DNA from: Bradyrhizobium guangzhouense
Lineage (GTDB): Bacteria > Pseudomonadota > Alphaproteobacteria > Rhizobiales > Xanthobacteraceae
Length of the DNA: 64,000 nucleotides
Direction: 5' to 3'
Assembly: GCF_004114955.1 (NCBI RefSeq)
Contig: NZ_CP030053.1
Span: forward strand, 5,580,001 to 5,644,000
Made by a program: the position numbers and the translations under genes. Under the pieces are notes generated by a model. That model had not been told where the DNA came from and searched no databases. It worked only from the letters and a program-made list of their open reading frames with translations. Shown here one piece after another: positions 43,285 through 53,500 of this stretch. The stretch's first letter is position 1. Each line of letters starts with the position of its first letter.

Positions 43285-45381
43285 TCACTTGAAATTGTCC
43301 CAGCCCGGGTCGGGCGCGAAGCGCTCGCCGAATCGTTCGGCCAATGCACGCAAGGTGGATACAATATTTCCCACGCCGCGCGTGCGCGCATAGTTCAGGG
43401 GACCGCCGCGGAACGGGGCATAACCCGTGCCGAAGATCATCGCACCGTCGACCGCATCGCCATCGTCGACGATGCCTTCGCGCAGGGCGGCGACACAGAC
43501 ATTGGACATCGGCAGCACCAGGCGGTCGATCATCTGGTCGGTGACGCGTGGACCGGTCTGGGGCAATGGCGCCTTCTCCGCTTTGCCGTCCTTCCAGGTG
43601 TAAAAGCCCTTGCCGGACTTTCGGCCGAGCTCGCCCTTGGCGACCTTGTCGCGCAGCCAGGCCGGCGTCGGCGGCAGCAGATCGCCGAACTTGGCGCGCA
43701 GCATGTCGCCGACGTCGAGGCAGATATCGAGCCCTACCTGGTCAGCAAGCTCGATCGGCCCCATCGGCATGCCGAACTGCTCGGCCGCGGCGTCGATCAG
43801 GCGTTGATCGGTCTTCTCGTCCAGCATCACCATGGCTTCGAGCATGTAGGGTGTCAGCGCGCGGTTGACGAGGAAGCCCGGCGAGCTCTTCACCGACAAG
43901 GGCAGGCGGTCAATGGCACCGACGAAGGCAAGAGCTTCTTTCAGCACCTGCGCGTCATTGCCAACGTGGCTGACGACCTCGACCAGTTGCAGCCGCGACA
44001 CCGGATTGAAAAAGTGCAGCCCGACCAGCCGCTCCGGCCGCGCCAGCGTGGTGCGCAAATCCTGAAGCGGGATGCTCGATGTATTGGTGGCAAGGATCGC
44101 GCCCGGCTTCATCCGGGGCTCTAGGCCGGCATACACCTTCTGCTTGAGCTCGAGCTTTTCCGGTACCGCCTCGATGATGAGGTCGGCGTTGCGGACGCCC
44201 TCGCCGTCCATATCGGGGATCAGCCGATCGAGCGCGTCGCGGACCTCGGTCGGCTTGCGGATGATCTTGCCGTAGAGCTCTGCGGCGCGCTTCACGGCGC
44301 CCGCGATCGGCTCGGCCTTCATGTCGGCGAGCGAGACCCGCAGCCCCTGCCCGGCTACCCAAGCCGCGATGTCGCCACCCATGGCGCCGGCGCCGATGAC
44401 ATGGACGTGCTTGATCGTGTTGCCCGAGCCTGCGGTCTTCTTCATCTGCTCGCGCAGGAAGAACACGCGGATCAGATTCTGCGCGGTCGGCGTCACCATC
44501 AGCCTGGCGAAGGACGCCTGTTCCGCCTTCAGCATGGCGGCCTTGCTGCCGCCATGCGTCTCCCACAGATCGATCAGCGCATAAGGCGCGGGATAATGCT
44601 CGCGCGGCGCGGCCTTCGCCGCCTCCACGCGCATGCGCTTGGCAAGCAGCCCGCGCACCGGGCCGAGATTGGCTGCGCGGGTGAGCAGGCCCGGCTTGGC
44701 CCGCTTCATGCGGCCGAACAGCACATCCTTCACGGCAGCCCTCACGTGGCGCTCCTGCGTCACGCTGTCGACGAGGCCGAGCGATTTGGCACGGCGCGCA
44801 TCGATGGTGCGGCCGGTCAGCATCAGCGCCATCGACTGGGTCGGATTGACCAGCGCCGTGAAACGCGCGGTGCCGCCGAGGCCGGGATGCAGGCCGAGCA
44901 TGACCTCGGGGAAGCCGAAGCGCGCACCGTCGACCGCGATGCGCGACTGGCAGGCGAGCGCGACCTCGAGCCCGCCACCGATGCAGAAACCGTGAATGAC
45001 CGCGACCGTCGGCAGCTTGAGCGCTTCCAGATGATCGACCACCGCATGCGCGGCTCGGATGCGCGTTTCGACCATCTCGGGATCAGACGCACCGCGGAAT
45101 TCGTTGACGTCGGCGCCGGCAATGAAACCGGACGGCTTTGCCGAGCGGATCACGAGGCCGGCGGGACGCTCGGTCTCGATCGCGGCGAGCGCGGCGTCGA
45201 ACTCCTCCATCACGTCGGCGGAGAGCGTGTTCGCGCTGGCGCCAGCACGGTCGAACAACAGCCAGGCGACGCCGTCGGCATCGCGCGTCAGCTTGAAGTT
45301 CTTGTAGGGACCATCTGCTGCAGGCGGGGGCCCGAGCGAGAGCACGCGATCGCCGAGCGCGGTCATGATCTTGGAATCCAT
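43285..45381 (-). CDS. Beta-oxidation multifunctional enzyme (enoyl-CoA hydratase / 3-hydroxyacyl-CoA dehydrogenase)
   Basis: A 698-residue fusion of FadB/FadJ type. The N-terminal crotonase half has GFIAGADVNEF and GGGLEVALACQ with the catalytic Glu, plus a second Glu in FGFPEVMLGLHPGLGG. The C-terminal half has the NAD motif HVIGAGAMGGDIAAWVA and the TNTSSIPL and GLHFFNPV motifs of hydroxyacyl-CoA dehydrogenases. It carries out the second and third steps of fatty acid oxidation. The start at 45381 is 2 bp after the thiolase stop. Confidence 0.92.
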   Translation of the reverse strand: MDSKIMTALGDRVLSLGPPPAADGPYKNFKLTRDADGVAWLLFDRAGASANTLSADVMEEFDAALAAIETERPAGLVIRSAKPSGFIAGADVNEFRGASDPEMVETRIRAAHAVVDHLEALKLPTVAVIHGFCIGGGLEVALACQSRIAVDGARFGFPEVMLGLHPGLGGTARFTALVNPTQSMALMLTGRTIDARRAKSLGLVDSVTQERHVRAAVKDVLFGRMKRAKPGLLTRAANLGPVRGLLAKRMRVEAAKAAPREHYPAPYALIDLWETHGGSKAAMLKAEQASFARLMVTPTAQNLIRVFFLREQMKKTAGSGNTIKHVHVIGAGAMGGDIAAWVAGQGLRVSLADMKAEPIAGAVKRAAELYGKIIRKPTEVRDALDRLIPDMDGEGVRNADLIIEAVPEKLELKQKVYAGLEPRMKPGAILATNTSSIPLQDLRTTLARPERLVGLHFFNPVSRLQLVEVVSHVGNDAQVLKEALAFVGAIDRLPLSVKSSPGFLVNRALTPYMLEAMVMLDEKTDQRLIDAAAEQFGMPMGPIELADQVGLDICLDVGDMLRAKFGDLLPPTPAWLRDKVAKGELGRKSGKGFYTWKDGKAEKAPLPQTGPRVTDQMIDRLVLPMSNVCVAALREGIVDDGDAVDGAMIFGTGYAPFRGGPLNYARTRGVGNIVSTLRALAERFGERFAPDPGWDNFK

Positions 45382-45383
45382 GG

Positions 45384-46667
45384 TCACACCGCCTCGATCA
45401 GCATGGCGCCGCCGAGCCCGCCGCCGATGCATTCGGTGGCGATCCCGCGTCTTGTGCCGAGCCGCTTCATCGCATTGACGAGATGCAGCACGATCCGGTT
45501 GCCCGAGGTGCCGACAGGATGACCGAGCGAGATGGCGCCGCCGTCGACGTTGAGTTTCGCCCGGTCGATCTCGCCAGCGGCGCCATCGAGCCTGAGAATC
45601 TCGCGGCAGAACTTCTCGTCGTTCCAGGCGGCGAGGCAGCCGAGCACCTGCGTGGCAAAGGCCTCGTTCAGCTCCCAGGTCTCGACGTCCTGGAGGGTGA
45701 GGTTGTTGCGGGTCAGAAGCGGCGTCGCCGACATCACGGGACCAAGCCCCATGATGCTCGGATCCAGCGCAGCCCAGTTGCTGTCGACGATTACGGCCTT
45801 CGGCGTCAGCTTGTGTTTTGCCACGGCCGCATCGGAAGCCAAGATCACCCAGGACGCGCCATCGGTGATCTGCGAGGAATTGCCGGCGGTGACCTGGCCC
45901 CAGGGGCGCTCGAACACCGGCCTCAGCTTTGCGAGCGTCTCAGCCGTTGAGTCCGGCCGCACGCCGTCATCATGGTCGAAGAATTTGCCGTCGCGGGAGA
46001 ACGCGGTCTCGACCTCGCCTTTCAGATAGCCCTCGGCCTGCGCATGCGCGAGCCGGCGGTGGCTCTCGGCGGCATAAGCATCGGACTGCGCCCGCGTAAT
46101 GCCGAAGAGATGGCCGACGACTTCTGCGGTCTGGCCCATGTTCAGTTCGGTGATGGGATCGGTGAGCCCACGCTCGAGGCCGATGATCGGCTTGAGGTAA
46201 CGAGGGCGCAGCTTGAACGCGGCGGCGAGCTTCGCCGCCACGCCCTTGGCGGTGGCAAGACCGGCAAACCAGCGCACGCCGGAATTGGGCCAGACCAGCG
46301 GCGCGTGGCTGAGCGCCTCGGTGCCGCCGGCCAAAATCATGTCGGCATGGCCCTCTCGGATGTAGCGGTAGGCGGTGTCGATCGACTGCATGCCGGAGCC
46401 GCAATTGATCTGCACGGTGAAGGCGACCATGTCCTCGCCCATGCCGAGCCGGAGCGCGGCAACGCGGGCCGGGTTCATCTCGTCGGCAATGACGTTGACG
46501 CAGCCGAGAATGACCTGGTCGAAATCGGTAGGCGAGAACGGCTGGCGCGCCAGAAGGGGCCGGCCGCATTGCACGGCGAGATCAACAGGCGTGAATGGGC
46601 CCGGCCCGGAGCGCGCTTTCAGAAACGGCGTCCGGCTGCCGTCGACGATGAATACCGGTCGTGCCAT
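45384..46667 (-). CDS. Acetyl-CoA C-acyltransferase (thiolase)
   Basis: A 427-residue thiolase, closer to FadI than to FadA in length. The nucleophile Cys is in INCGSGMQS (about residue 88), with His in GGAISLGHPVGTSG and the second Cys in ATECIGGGLGGAML. It performs the last step of beta-oxidation. Its start overlaps the stop of the acyl-CoA dehydrogenase gene by one base, and its stop lies 2 bp before the next start, so this is a tight operon. Confidence 0.93.
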   Translation of the reverse strand: MARPVFIVDGSRTPFLKARSGPGPFTPVDLAVQCGRPLLARQPFSPTDFDQVILGCVNVIADEMNPARVAALRLGMGEDMVAFTVQINCGSGMQSIDTAYRYIREGHADMILAGGTEALSHAPLVWPNSGVRWFAGLATAKGVAAKLAAAFKLRPRYLKPIIGLERGLTDPITELNMGQTAEVVGHLFGITRAQSDAYAAESHRRLAHAQAEGYLKGEVETAFSRDGKFFDHDDGVRPDSTAETLAKLRPVFERPWGQVTAGNSSQITDGASWVILASDAAVAKHKLTPKAVIVDSNWAALDPSIMGLGPVMSATPLLTRNNLTLQDVETWELNEAFATQVLGCLAAWNDEKFCREILRLDGAAGEIDRAKLNVDGGAISLGHPVGTSGNRIVLHLVNAMKRLGTRRGIATECIGGGLGGAMLIEAV

Positions 46668-48934
46668 CAGCTCGCCGCCCTCTGTTCACCGAGTTCCTGG
46701 AAGAACTGATGCACGTCGCCGGTTTTCTTGTAAATCGGCGACAGCGCCTCCGGCGCAAAATCGTCGACCTCGATGACTTTCGCGACGGCTGCGTGGGCGA
46801 CCGCGAGCTGCTCGCCTTCGGCCTGCGTGATCACGCCCTTGGCCACCGCCTCCTTCCAGTCCCGCAGATGCGCCGCGCGCATGCGCTTGGCAACGGCGTC
46901 GGTCGCCGCGACCAGCTTGAACGCGCGCTCCAGCCGGGCGAAGCCGCTGTCGTCGTCGACATGGGCGAGATCCGGCGTGAGGCGCTCGCGCGCCGCCGAC
47001 GGCTCCAGCACGATACCAGCGCATTGGTGCACGACGCGGTCGGAGGGACCGAGCACGCGGGCCCCGAACGGCTGGACCACGAGCTTGAGGATGACGGCAA
47101 CGAAGCGGTTCGGCAAATTGGCGAGGATTTCGGCGAATTTGATCTCGATCGTCTTGAAGCCGGTCGCCATGCACCATTCCAGCACGGCAAAATCGTCCTT
47201 CTGCCGGCCCTCGTCCTGCCAGCGCTTCAGTGCGGCCGAGAGCAGGTACAGCTCCGACAGGATGTCGCCGAACCGCGCCGACAGCATCTCCTTGCGCTTG
47301 AGCGCGCCGCCGAGCGTCAAGAGCGCCATGTCGGCGCAGAGCGCGAAGGCCGCCGAGTAGCGGGAAAGCTGGCGATAGAACGGCGTCGCATCGCCGGCAT
47401 CCGGCGCCAGCGCGAAGGCGCCAAAACTCCAGCTCCGGCCAAAAGCACGGAGCAGCGTCTGGAAACTGTGGCCGACATGTTTCCAGAAGGCTTTGTCGAA
47501 GGCGGTGAGGCCGCGTTCGCGGTCGGTGTCCGCAAGCGCGTTCATCTCGTCGAGCAGGTAGGGATGGGCGCGGATCGCACCCTGCCCGAAGATGATGAGG
47601 TTGCGCGTCAGGATGTTGGCGCCCTCCACGGTGATGCCGACAGGCACGGCGCGGTGCAGATTGCCGATATAGTTTTGCGGGCCGTCGATCACGGCCTTGC
47701 CGCCATGGATGTCCATGGCGTCGTCGACGGCGACTCGCATCCGCTCGGTCGCGTGCAGCTTCATGATGCCGGAGATCACGGCGGGATGGACCCCGGCATT
47801 CAGCGCAGCGCAGGTGAGCCGCCGCGCCGCGTCGAGCTGGTAGGCGGTGGCGACGATGCGCGCGAGCGGCTCCTCCACGCCCTCGAACTTGGAGATGGAA
47901 ATGCCGAACTGCTCGCGGATCCGGGCATAAGCGCCAGTCGTGCGTGCCGCATAGGCAGCGCCGGCAGCAGAGAGCGACGGCAGCGAAATGCCGCGACCGG
48001 CGGCGAGCGCCGTCATCAGCATTTTCCAACCCTGGCCTATCCGCTCCTGGCCGCCGATGACATAGTCGAGCGGGATGAAGACGTCGCGGCCCCAGTTCGG
48101 ACCGTTCTGGAATACCTGCATCGACGGCAGATGGCGGTGGCCGATCTCGACGCCAGGAAGATTCGTCGGGATCAGCGCGACGGTGATGCCGAGCTCTTCC
48201 TGATCGCCGACCAGATGATCGGGATCATATGCCTTGAAGGCGAGGCCAAGCAGCGTCGCAACAGGGCCGAGCGTGATGTAGCGCTTGTGCCAGTTCAGCC
48301 TGAGACCTGTCACCTCGCGGCCCTCAAACACGCCCTTGCAGATGATGCCGGTGTCGACCATCGAGGCGGCATCGGAGCCGGCCTCCGGGCTGGTGAGGCC
48401 GAAGCAGGGAATGTCGCGGCCGTCGGCAAGCCGCGGCAGCCAGCGCTCCTGCTGCTCTTTCGTGCCGAAGCGCATCAGGAGTTCGCCGGGGCCAAGCGAG
48501 TTCGGCACCATCACGGTGACGGCGGCGGCGATCGAGCGGCTCGAGATTTTTCGCACCACCTCCGAATGGGCATAAGGCGAGAAGCCGAGGCCGCCGAACT
48601 CCTTCGGGATGATCATGCCGAAGAATTTCTCGCGCTTGATGAAGGTCCAGGCCTCCTGCGGCAGGTCGCGCCACTCCCAAAAGATCTTCCACTCGTCGAG
48701 CATGGCGCAGAGCTCGTCGACGGGACCGTTGAGAAAGGCCTGCTCCTCGGCGGTCAATGTCGCCTGCGGGATCTCGAGAAGCTTCGACCAGTCGGGATTA
48801 CCGGTGAAGAGGTCGGCGTCCCACCAGACGTCGCCGGCCTCGAGCGCCTCGCGCTCGGTGTCGGACATCGCCGGCAGCACGCCGCGGGCCCAGGAGAAGA
48901 TCGGTTTTGTCAGTTTGTCGCGGCGGAAGCTCAT
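46667..48934 (-). CDS. Long acyl-CoA dehydrogenase (FadE type)
   Basis: At 755 residues it resembles E. coli FadE rather than the common 380-residue enzymes: an N-terminal extension, then the dehydrogenase core (GMIIPKEFGGLGFSPYAHSEVV, PCFGLTSPEAGSDAAS) and a C-terminal DUF1974-like region. It catalyses the first, FAD-linked step of beta-oxidation. The ATG at 48934 is preferred over the ATG at 48946 because only the former has a GAGG site. It is the first gene of the operon. Bases 48935-49115 hold no gene and presumably its promoter. Confidence 0.92.
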   Translation of the reverse strand: MSFRRDKLTKPIFSWARGVLPAMSDTEREALEAGDVWWDADLFTGNPDWSKLLEIPQATLTAEEQAFLNGPVDELCAMLDEWKIFWEWRDLPQEAWTFIKREKFFGMIIPKEFGGLGFSPYAHSEVVRKISSRSIAAAVTVMVPNSLGPGELLMRFGTKEQQERWLPRLADGRDIPCFGLTSPEAGSDAASMVDTGIICKGVFEGREVTGLRLNWHKRYITLGPVATLLGLAFKAYDPDHLVGDQEELGITVALIPTNLPGVEIGHRHLPSMQVFQNGPNWGRDVFIPLDYVIGGQERIGQGWKMLMTALAAGRGISLPSLSAAGAAYAARTTGAYARIREQFGISISKFEGVEEPLARIVATAYQLDAARRLTCAALNAGVHPAVISGIMKLHATERMRVAVDDAMDIHGGKAVIDGPQNYIGNLHRAVPVGITVEGANILTRNLIIFGQGAIRAHPYLLDEMNALADTDRERGLTAFDKAFWKHVGHSFQTLLRAFGRSWSFGAFALAPDAGDATPFYRQLSRYSAAFALCADMALLTLGGALKRKEMLSARFGDILSELYLLSAALKRWQDEGRQKDDFAVLEWCMATGFKTIEIKFAEILANLPNRFVAVILKLVVQPFGARVLGPSDRVVHQCAGIVLEPSAARERLTPDLAHVDDDSGFARLERAFKLVAATDAVAKRMRAAHLRDWKEAVAKGVITQAEGEQLAVAHAAVAKVIEVDDFAPEALSPIYKKTGDVHQFFQELGEQRAAS

Positions 48935-49115
48935 GGCGGACCTCATGCAACGGCGCGGTGACGGGGCATTTTAGCGGAAAGTGGCCGGGAGGCGTGAACA
49001 CTTCGCGGGCAAAATGATGCGAATTGACGCGGCCGGGCGGCCGCCCCGGCGACGATAACGGCCGGGGCGTGCGGGCAGTTCCGGGAGGGGGAAGCGGTAG
49101 CCCGGATGGAGCGGC

Positions 49116-49739
49116 CTAATCCGGCCGGACCATCTCGAACATGTTTTCCGGCTTGATCTCGAAATAATCGCCGCGGCGTCCCGCGCGCATGATCGGGCGG
49201 CCGGCGGCGGTCTGGTAGACGCCGTCCTTGATCAGGGCCTTGTCGATGTGGACGGCCACGACCTCGCCGAGCGTCAGCCAGGCGTTCGCCTCCTTGCCGT
49301 CGGCACCTTTGAGGCGGATGATATCGGACACCTTGCACTCGAAAGCGACCGGGCTCTCGCCCACGCGCGGCACGTTGACGAGCTTGCCCGGGACTGCGGT
49401 CAATCCCGCGAGCTTGAACTCATCGACCTCGGGCGCGACGTGGGCGGCGGTCGCGTTCATCTGCTTGGCCAGGTCCATGGTCGCGAGATTCCAGACGAAC
49501 TCGCCGGTCTGCTGGATATTCTCGACCGAGTCCTTCCAGTGGGTCGAGGAGAAGCCGATGATCGGCGGCACGTAAGCGAAAGCATTGAAGAAGCTGTAGG
49601 GCGCGAGGTTGACGTGGCCCTTGGCATCGCGCGATGAGATCCAGCCGATCGGCCGCGGCGCGATGATGGCGTTGAAGGGATCGTGCTTGAGGCCGTGGCC
49701 CTTGGAGGGCTCGTAGAAGTGCAGGTCTTTGTCGGTCAC
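49116..49739 (-). CDS. Flavin reductase-like (FMN-binding) domain protein
   Basis: A 207-residue protein of the flavin reductase/DIM6 family: IIAPRPIGWISSRDAKGHVNLAPYSFFNAF is the FMN-phosphate and ring-contact segment, and PPIIGFSSTHWKDSVENI follows. It probably reduces FMN with NAD(P)H or binds FMN for another enzyme. The GTG start at 49739 has an AGGGGAAAG site. Confidence 0.85.
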   Translation of the reverse strand: MTDKDLHFYEPSKGHGLKHDPFNAIIAPRPIGWISSRDAKGHVNLAPYSFFNAFAYVPPIIGFSSTHWKDSVENIQQTGEFVWNLATMDLAKQMNATAAHVAPEVDEFKLAGLTAVPGKLVNVPRVGESPVAFECKVSDIIRLKGADGKEANAWLTLGEVVAVHIDKALIKDGVYQTAAGRPIMRAGRRGDYFEIKPENMFEMVRPD

Positions 49740-49759
49740 GCGCTGGCTTTCCCCTGATG

Positions 49760-49837
49760 GTCATTGCGAGCGTAGCGAAGCAATCCAGAATCCTTCCGCG
49801 GAGATAGTCTGGATTGCTTCGCTGCGCTCGCAATGAC
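49760..49837. repeat. Palindromic intergenic repeat (family C)
   Basis: The ends (GTCATTGCGAGCGTAGCGAA and its complement) and the inner CAATCCAGA/TCTGGATTG stem form one long hairpin. A shorter relative lies at 53751-53812, inside the efflux operon. Confidence 0.75.
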
Positions 49838-49920
49838 GGAGATTGTTGATCCGTCCTAACCAGCCACCGGCAAGTCGGCCCAGGGCGGTCGGCCCCTTAT
49901 ATGGGAAAAACCCCGCCCCG

Positions 49921-50520
49921 TCAGTGGCGCGGCGACAGACCGGCGATGACGAAATCAATCATCTGATCAATCGAAGGGCCGGGCTTGTTGGCGGCCTGGG
50001 CGATCATCTGGGGGTGGAAGAACCGGATCATCGCGGTGCAGGTGCAAAGCGCGGCCAGCGGCACATCGGGCGCCTCGAAATCCCCTGAGGCCACGCCTTG
50101 GGCGATCACCGCGCCGATGGTCTCGGTGACGCGATGGATATGGGCGACGCAGACGTCCCAGTCCTCCTGCATCGCGATCTCGACCATCTCATGCAGCTTG
50201 GAATCGCCGACATAGCGCTCGGTGTTCATGCGGTTGACGGTCGTGAGCAGCTCACGGAAGCGCGGCAGCACCGGACCGGGCCTCGCCACGATCCGCTGTG
50301 CCTCCAGCTCGACCTCGCCCATCAGGCCCTGTGCCACCGCCTGGTGGATCGCCTTCTTCGATTCGAAGAAGCGATAGACGTTGGCGGGGCTCATCCGGAG
50401 CTCTTTGGCGATGTCCCCGACCGTGGTCTTCTGATAGCCGATCACGCGGAACAGCCGCTCGGCCACCTCGAGGATACGATCCCGGGTGTCGCCTTCGATA
50501 TGTTCCGAAATCAGGGCCAT
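49921..50520 (-). CDS. TetR family regulator of the adjacent efflux genes
   Basis: A 199-residue TetR protein. The N-terminal helix-turn-helix (residues 12-58) reads ILEVAERLFRVIGYQKTTVGDIAKELRMSPANVYRFFESKKAI. The C-terminal ligand domain is of the kind seen next to RND pumps. It lies 33 bp after the RND permease gene on the same strand, so it may be the last gene of the adaptor-pump-regulator transcript and form a feedback loop. The ATG at 50520 is used; TTG at 50523 is possible. Confidence 0.85.
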   Translation of the reverse strand: MALISEHIEGDTRDRILEVAERLFRVIGYQKTTVGDIAKELRMSPANVYRFFESKKAIHQAVAQGLMGEVELEAQRIVARPGPVLPRFRELLTTVNRMNTERYVGDSKLHEMVEIAMQEDWDVCVAHIHRVTETIGAVIAQGVASGDFEAPDVPLAALCTCTAMIRFFHPQMIAQAANKPGPSIDQMIDFVIAGLSPRH

Positions 50521-50553
50521 CAATCAGGACTCGTTCCTCGGTAGTCTTCTCAT

Positions 50554-53500
50554 TTATTCAGCCGCTTCAGCAAGCGGAATTGCGTGGTCGTCATTGCTCC
50601 CATGCTGCGGCGCGGCAGGCTGTTCCGGCGTGCCGGCTTCGTCCAGGCTTTTCCTGAACCACAGGGCATAGAGGCCCGGCAGGTACAGCAGCGTCAGGAA
50701 GGTCGCGACGAACAGGCCGCCCATGATGGTGATCGCCATCGGGCCCCAGAACGCCGAGCGCGACAGCGGTATCATGGCGAGGATGGCGGCAAGCGCCGTC
50801 AGCACCACCGGACGGGCGCGACGGACGGTCGCCTCCACGATCGCCTCGCGGCGCGTCAAGCCATGAGAAACGTCGGTCTCGATCTGGTCGACCAGAATGA
50901 CCGTGTTGCGCATGATCATGCCGGCGAGCGCGATGAGGCCGAGCAGCGCCACGAAGCCGAACGGGGCGTTGGCCACGTTGAGGCCGAAGGAGGCGCCAAC
51001 GATGCCGAGCGGCGCGGTCAGGAACACCAGGAACAGGCGCGAGAAGCTCTGCAACTGGATCATCAGCAGCGTCAGCATCACCATGACCATCACGGGGAAG
51101 AGGACGAAGATCGAGGCATTGCCCTTGGCGGACTCCTCGAACGCGCCACCCGGCTCGATGCGGTAGGCCGGCTCGAGGCTGTCCTTGATCGCCTGAAGCT
51201 TCGGCGTGATCTGGTTGGTGATATCGGGCGCCTGCACGCCGTCGATCACGTCGGAGCGCACGGTGATCGCCATGTCGCGGTTGCGCCGCCACATGATCGG
51301 TTCCTCGTGCGCGTATTCGATCTTGGCGATCTGCTGCAGCGGCACGGCAACGCCGTTCTTCGAGGTGATGGTGAGATCGCCGACGCCGCCGAGGTCGAGA
51401 CGTTCGGACGGGATCGCACGGGCGACCACGCCGACCTTCTCGATGCCGTCACGCACGGTCGTGACCTGCGTGCCGGAGATCAGCATCGACAGCGCCTGCG
51501 AGACGTCCTGCGGGGTCAGGCCCATGGCACGGGCGCGGTCCTGGTCGACGACGAGCTTGAGGTAGGGCGACTGCTCGTTCCAGTCGAGCTGGACATCCTT
51601 GACGTTCTTGTTTTCGCGCATGACGTCGCGAACCTGGTAGGCGATCTCGCGCACCTTGTTGGCGTCAGGCCCGATCACGCGGAACTGCACGGGGAAACCG
51701 ACGGGGGGGCCGAAATTGAAGCGGTCGACGCGCACGCGCGCCTCGGTCAGCATGCCATCGGCAACCGCACCCTCGATCTTGGCCTTGACCCGTTCGCGCG
51801 CCTCGACGCCCTTGGCGACGATGACGATCTCGGCAAAGGCCTCGTTCGGCAGTTGCGGGTTGAGGCCGAGCCAGAAGCGCGGCGAGCCCTGGCCGACATA
51901 GGACGTATAGGTCTCGATATCCTTGTCGTCTTTCAGCAGCGTCTCGGCCTTCTTGACGGCCTTCTCGGTGACGTTGAAGGCGGTGCCCTCAGGCAGGCGC
52001 AGCTGCAGGAACAGCTCGGGCCGCTCCGACAGGGGGAAGAATTGCTGCTGGACGTGGCCGAAGCCGACGATGGAGGCGATGAACACGCCGACGGTCGCGA
52101 CCACCACGGTGATGCGATGATTGACGCACCATTGCACGATGGCGCGCAGGCCGCGGTACATGCGGGTCTCATAGACCGCATGCGGATCGTGATTGGCGTG
52201 CACCTTGATGTTCGGCAGCAGCTTGACGCCGATATAGGGCGTGAAAATCACCGCCACGAACCAGGATGCGACCAGCGCGATCGCCACGATCCAGAAGATG
52301 CTGCCGGCATATTCGCCGACCGCCGAATTGGCAAAGCCGATGGGAAGGAAGCCAGCGGCCGTGACCAGCGTGCCCGTGAGCATCGGAAACGCGGTGGATT
52401 CCCAGGCAAAGGACGCCGCGCGCATGCGGTCCCAGCCCTGCTCCATCTTCACCACCATCATCTCGACCGCAATGATGGCATCATCCACGAGCAGGCCGAG
52501 CGCGATGATCAGCGCACCGAGCGTGATGCGGTGCAGGTCGAGCGACATCGAGTTCATGACGATGAAGACGATGCCGAGCACCAGGGGCACCGACAGCGCG
52601 ACCACGATGCCGGTGCGCCAGCCGAGCGCCAGGAACGAGACGAACAGCACGATGACGAGCGCTTCCATGAAGGAGTGCACGAACTCGCCGACGGCGTGCT
52701 CGACCACCTTGGGCTGGTCGGCGATCAGCGAGACGTCCACGCCCTGCGGCACGGCCTTCATGAATTCGGCGGTCGCCTTCTCGACCTCCTTGCCGAGTTC
52801 GAGGATGTTGGCGCCCTTGGCGGTGACGACGCCGATGCCGATCGCGGGCTTGCCTTCCTGGCGGACGACGAAGCTCGGCGGATCGACATAGCCGTGGGTG
52901 ACGGTGGCGATGTCGCCGAGACGGAATACGCGGCCGTTGCTCTCGACCGGGGTCTCGGCCACGGCCTTGGCACCGTCCAGCGCACCGGTGACGCGCAGCG
53001 GCACGCGCTGCGAGGAGGTCTCGACCGTGCCGGCGGGCACGACGTTGTTCTGCTTGGCGAGTGAATCGAACAGCGCCTGCGGCGTGATACCGAGCGTGGC
53101 GAGCTTGGCGTGCGAAAACTCGACGTAGATGCGCTCATCCTGATTGCCGTACATGTCGACCTTGGTGACACCAGGCACCTTGAGAAGGCGCTGGCGGAAA
53201 CCTTCGGCGACCTTCTTGAGCTGGGCGTAATCGGCGCCGTCGCCGGTCATCATGTAGAGGATGGAATCGACGTCGGAGAATTCGTCGTTGACGACGGGTC
53301 CGAGAATACCTGCGGGCAGCTGGCCCTGGACGTCGACCAGCTTCTTGCGCAGCAGATAAAAGAGATACGGCACGTCCTTCGGCGGCGTGGAATCGCGGAA
53401 GGTGACCTGAAGCGCGGTGAAGCCGGGCTTGGAATAGGTCTGCACCTTCTCGAAATAGGGCAGCTCCTGGATCTTCTTCTCGATGGGATCGGCGACCTGG

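Noticed and set aside
46661..48961. 766-codon open frame on the plus strand
   Set aside because: It is antisense to the acyl-CoA dehydrogenase gene, whose motifs are clear. Long antisense frames are expected in DNA with GC-rich third positions.
50584..53064. 826-codon open frame on the plus strand
   Set aside because: It is antisense to the RND pump gene, with a His/Arg/Asp-rich low-complexity product.
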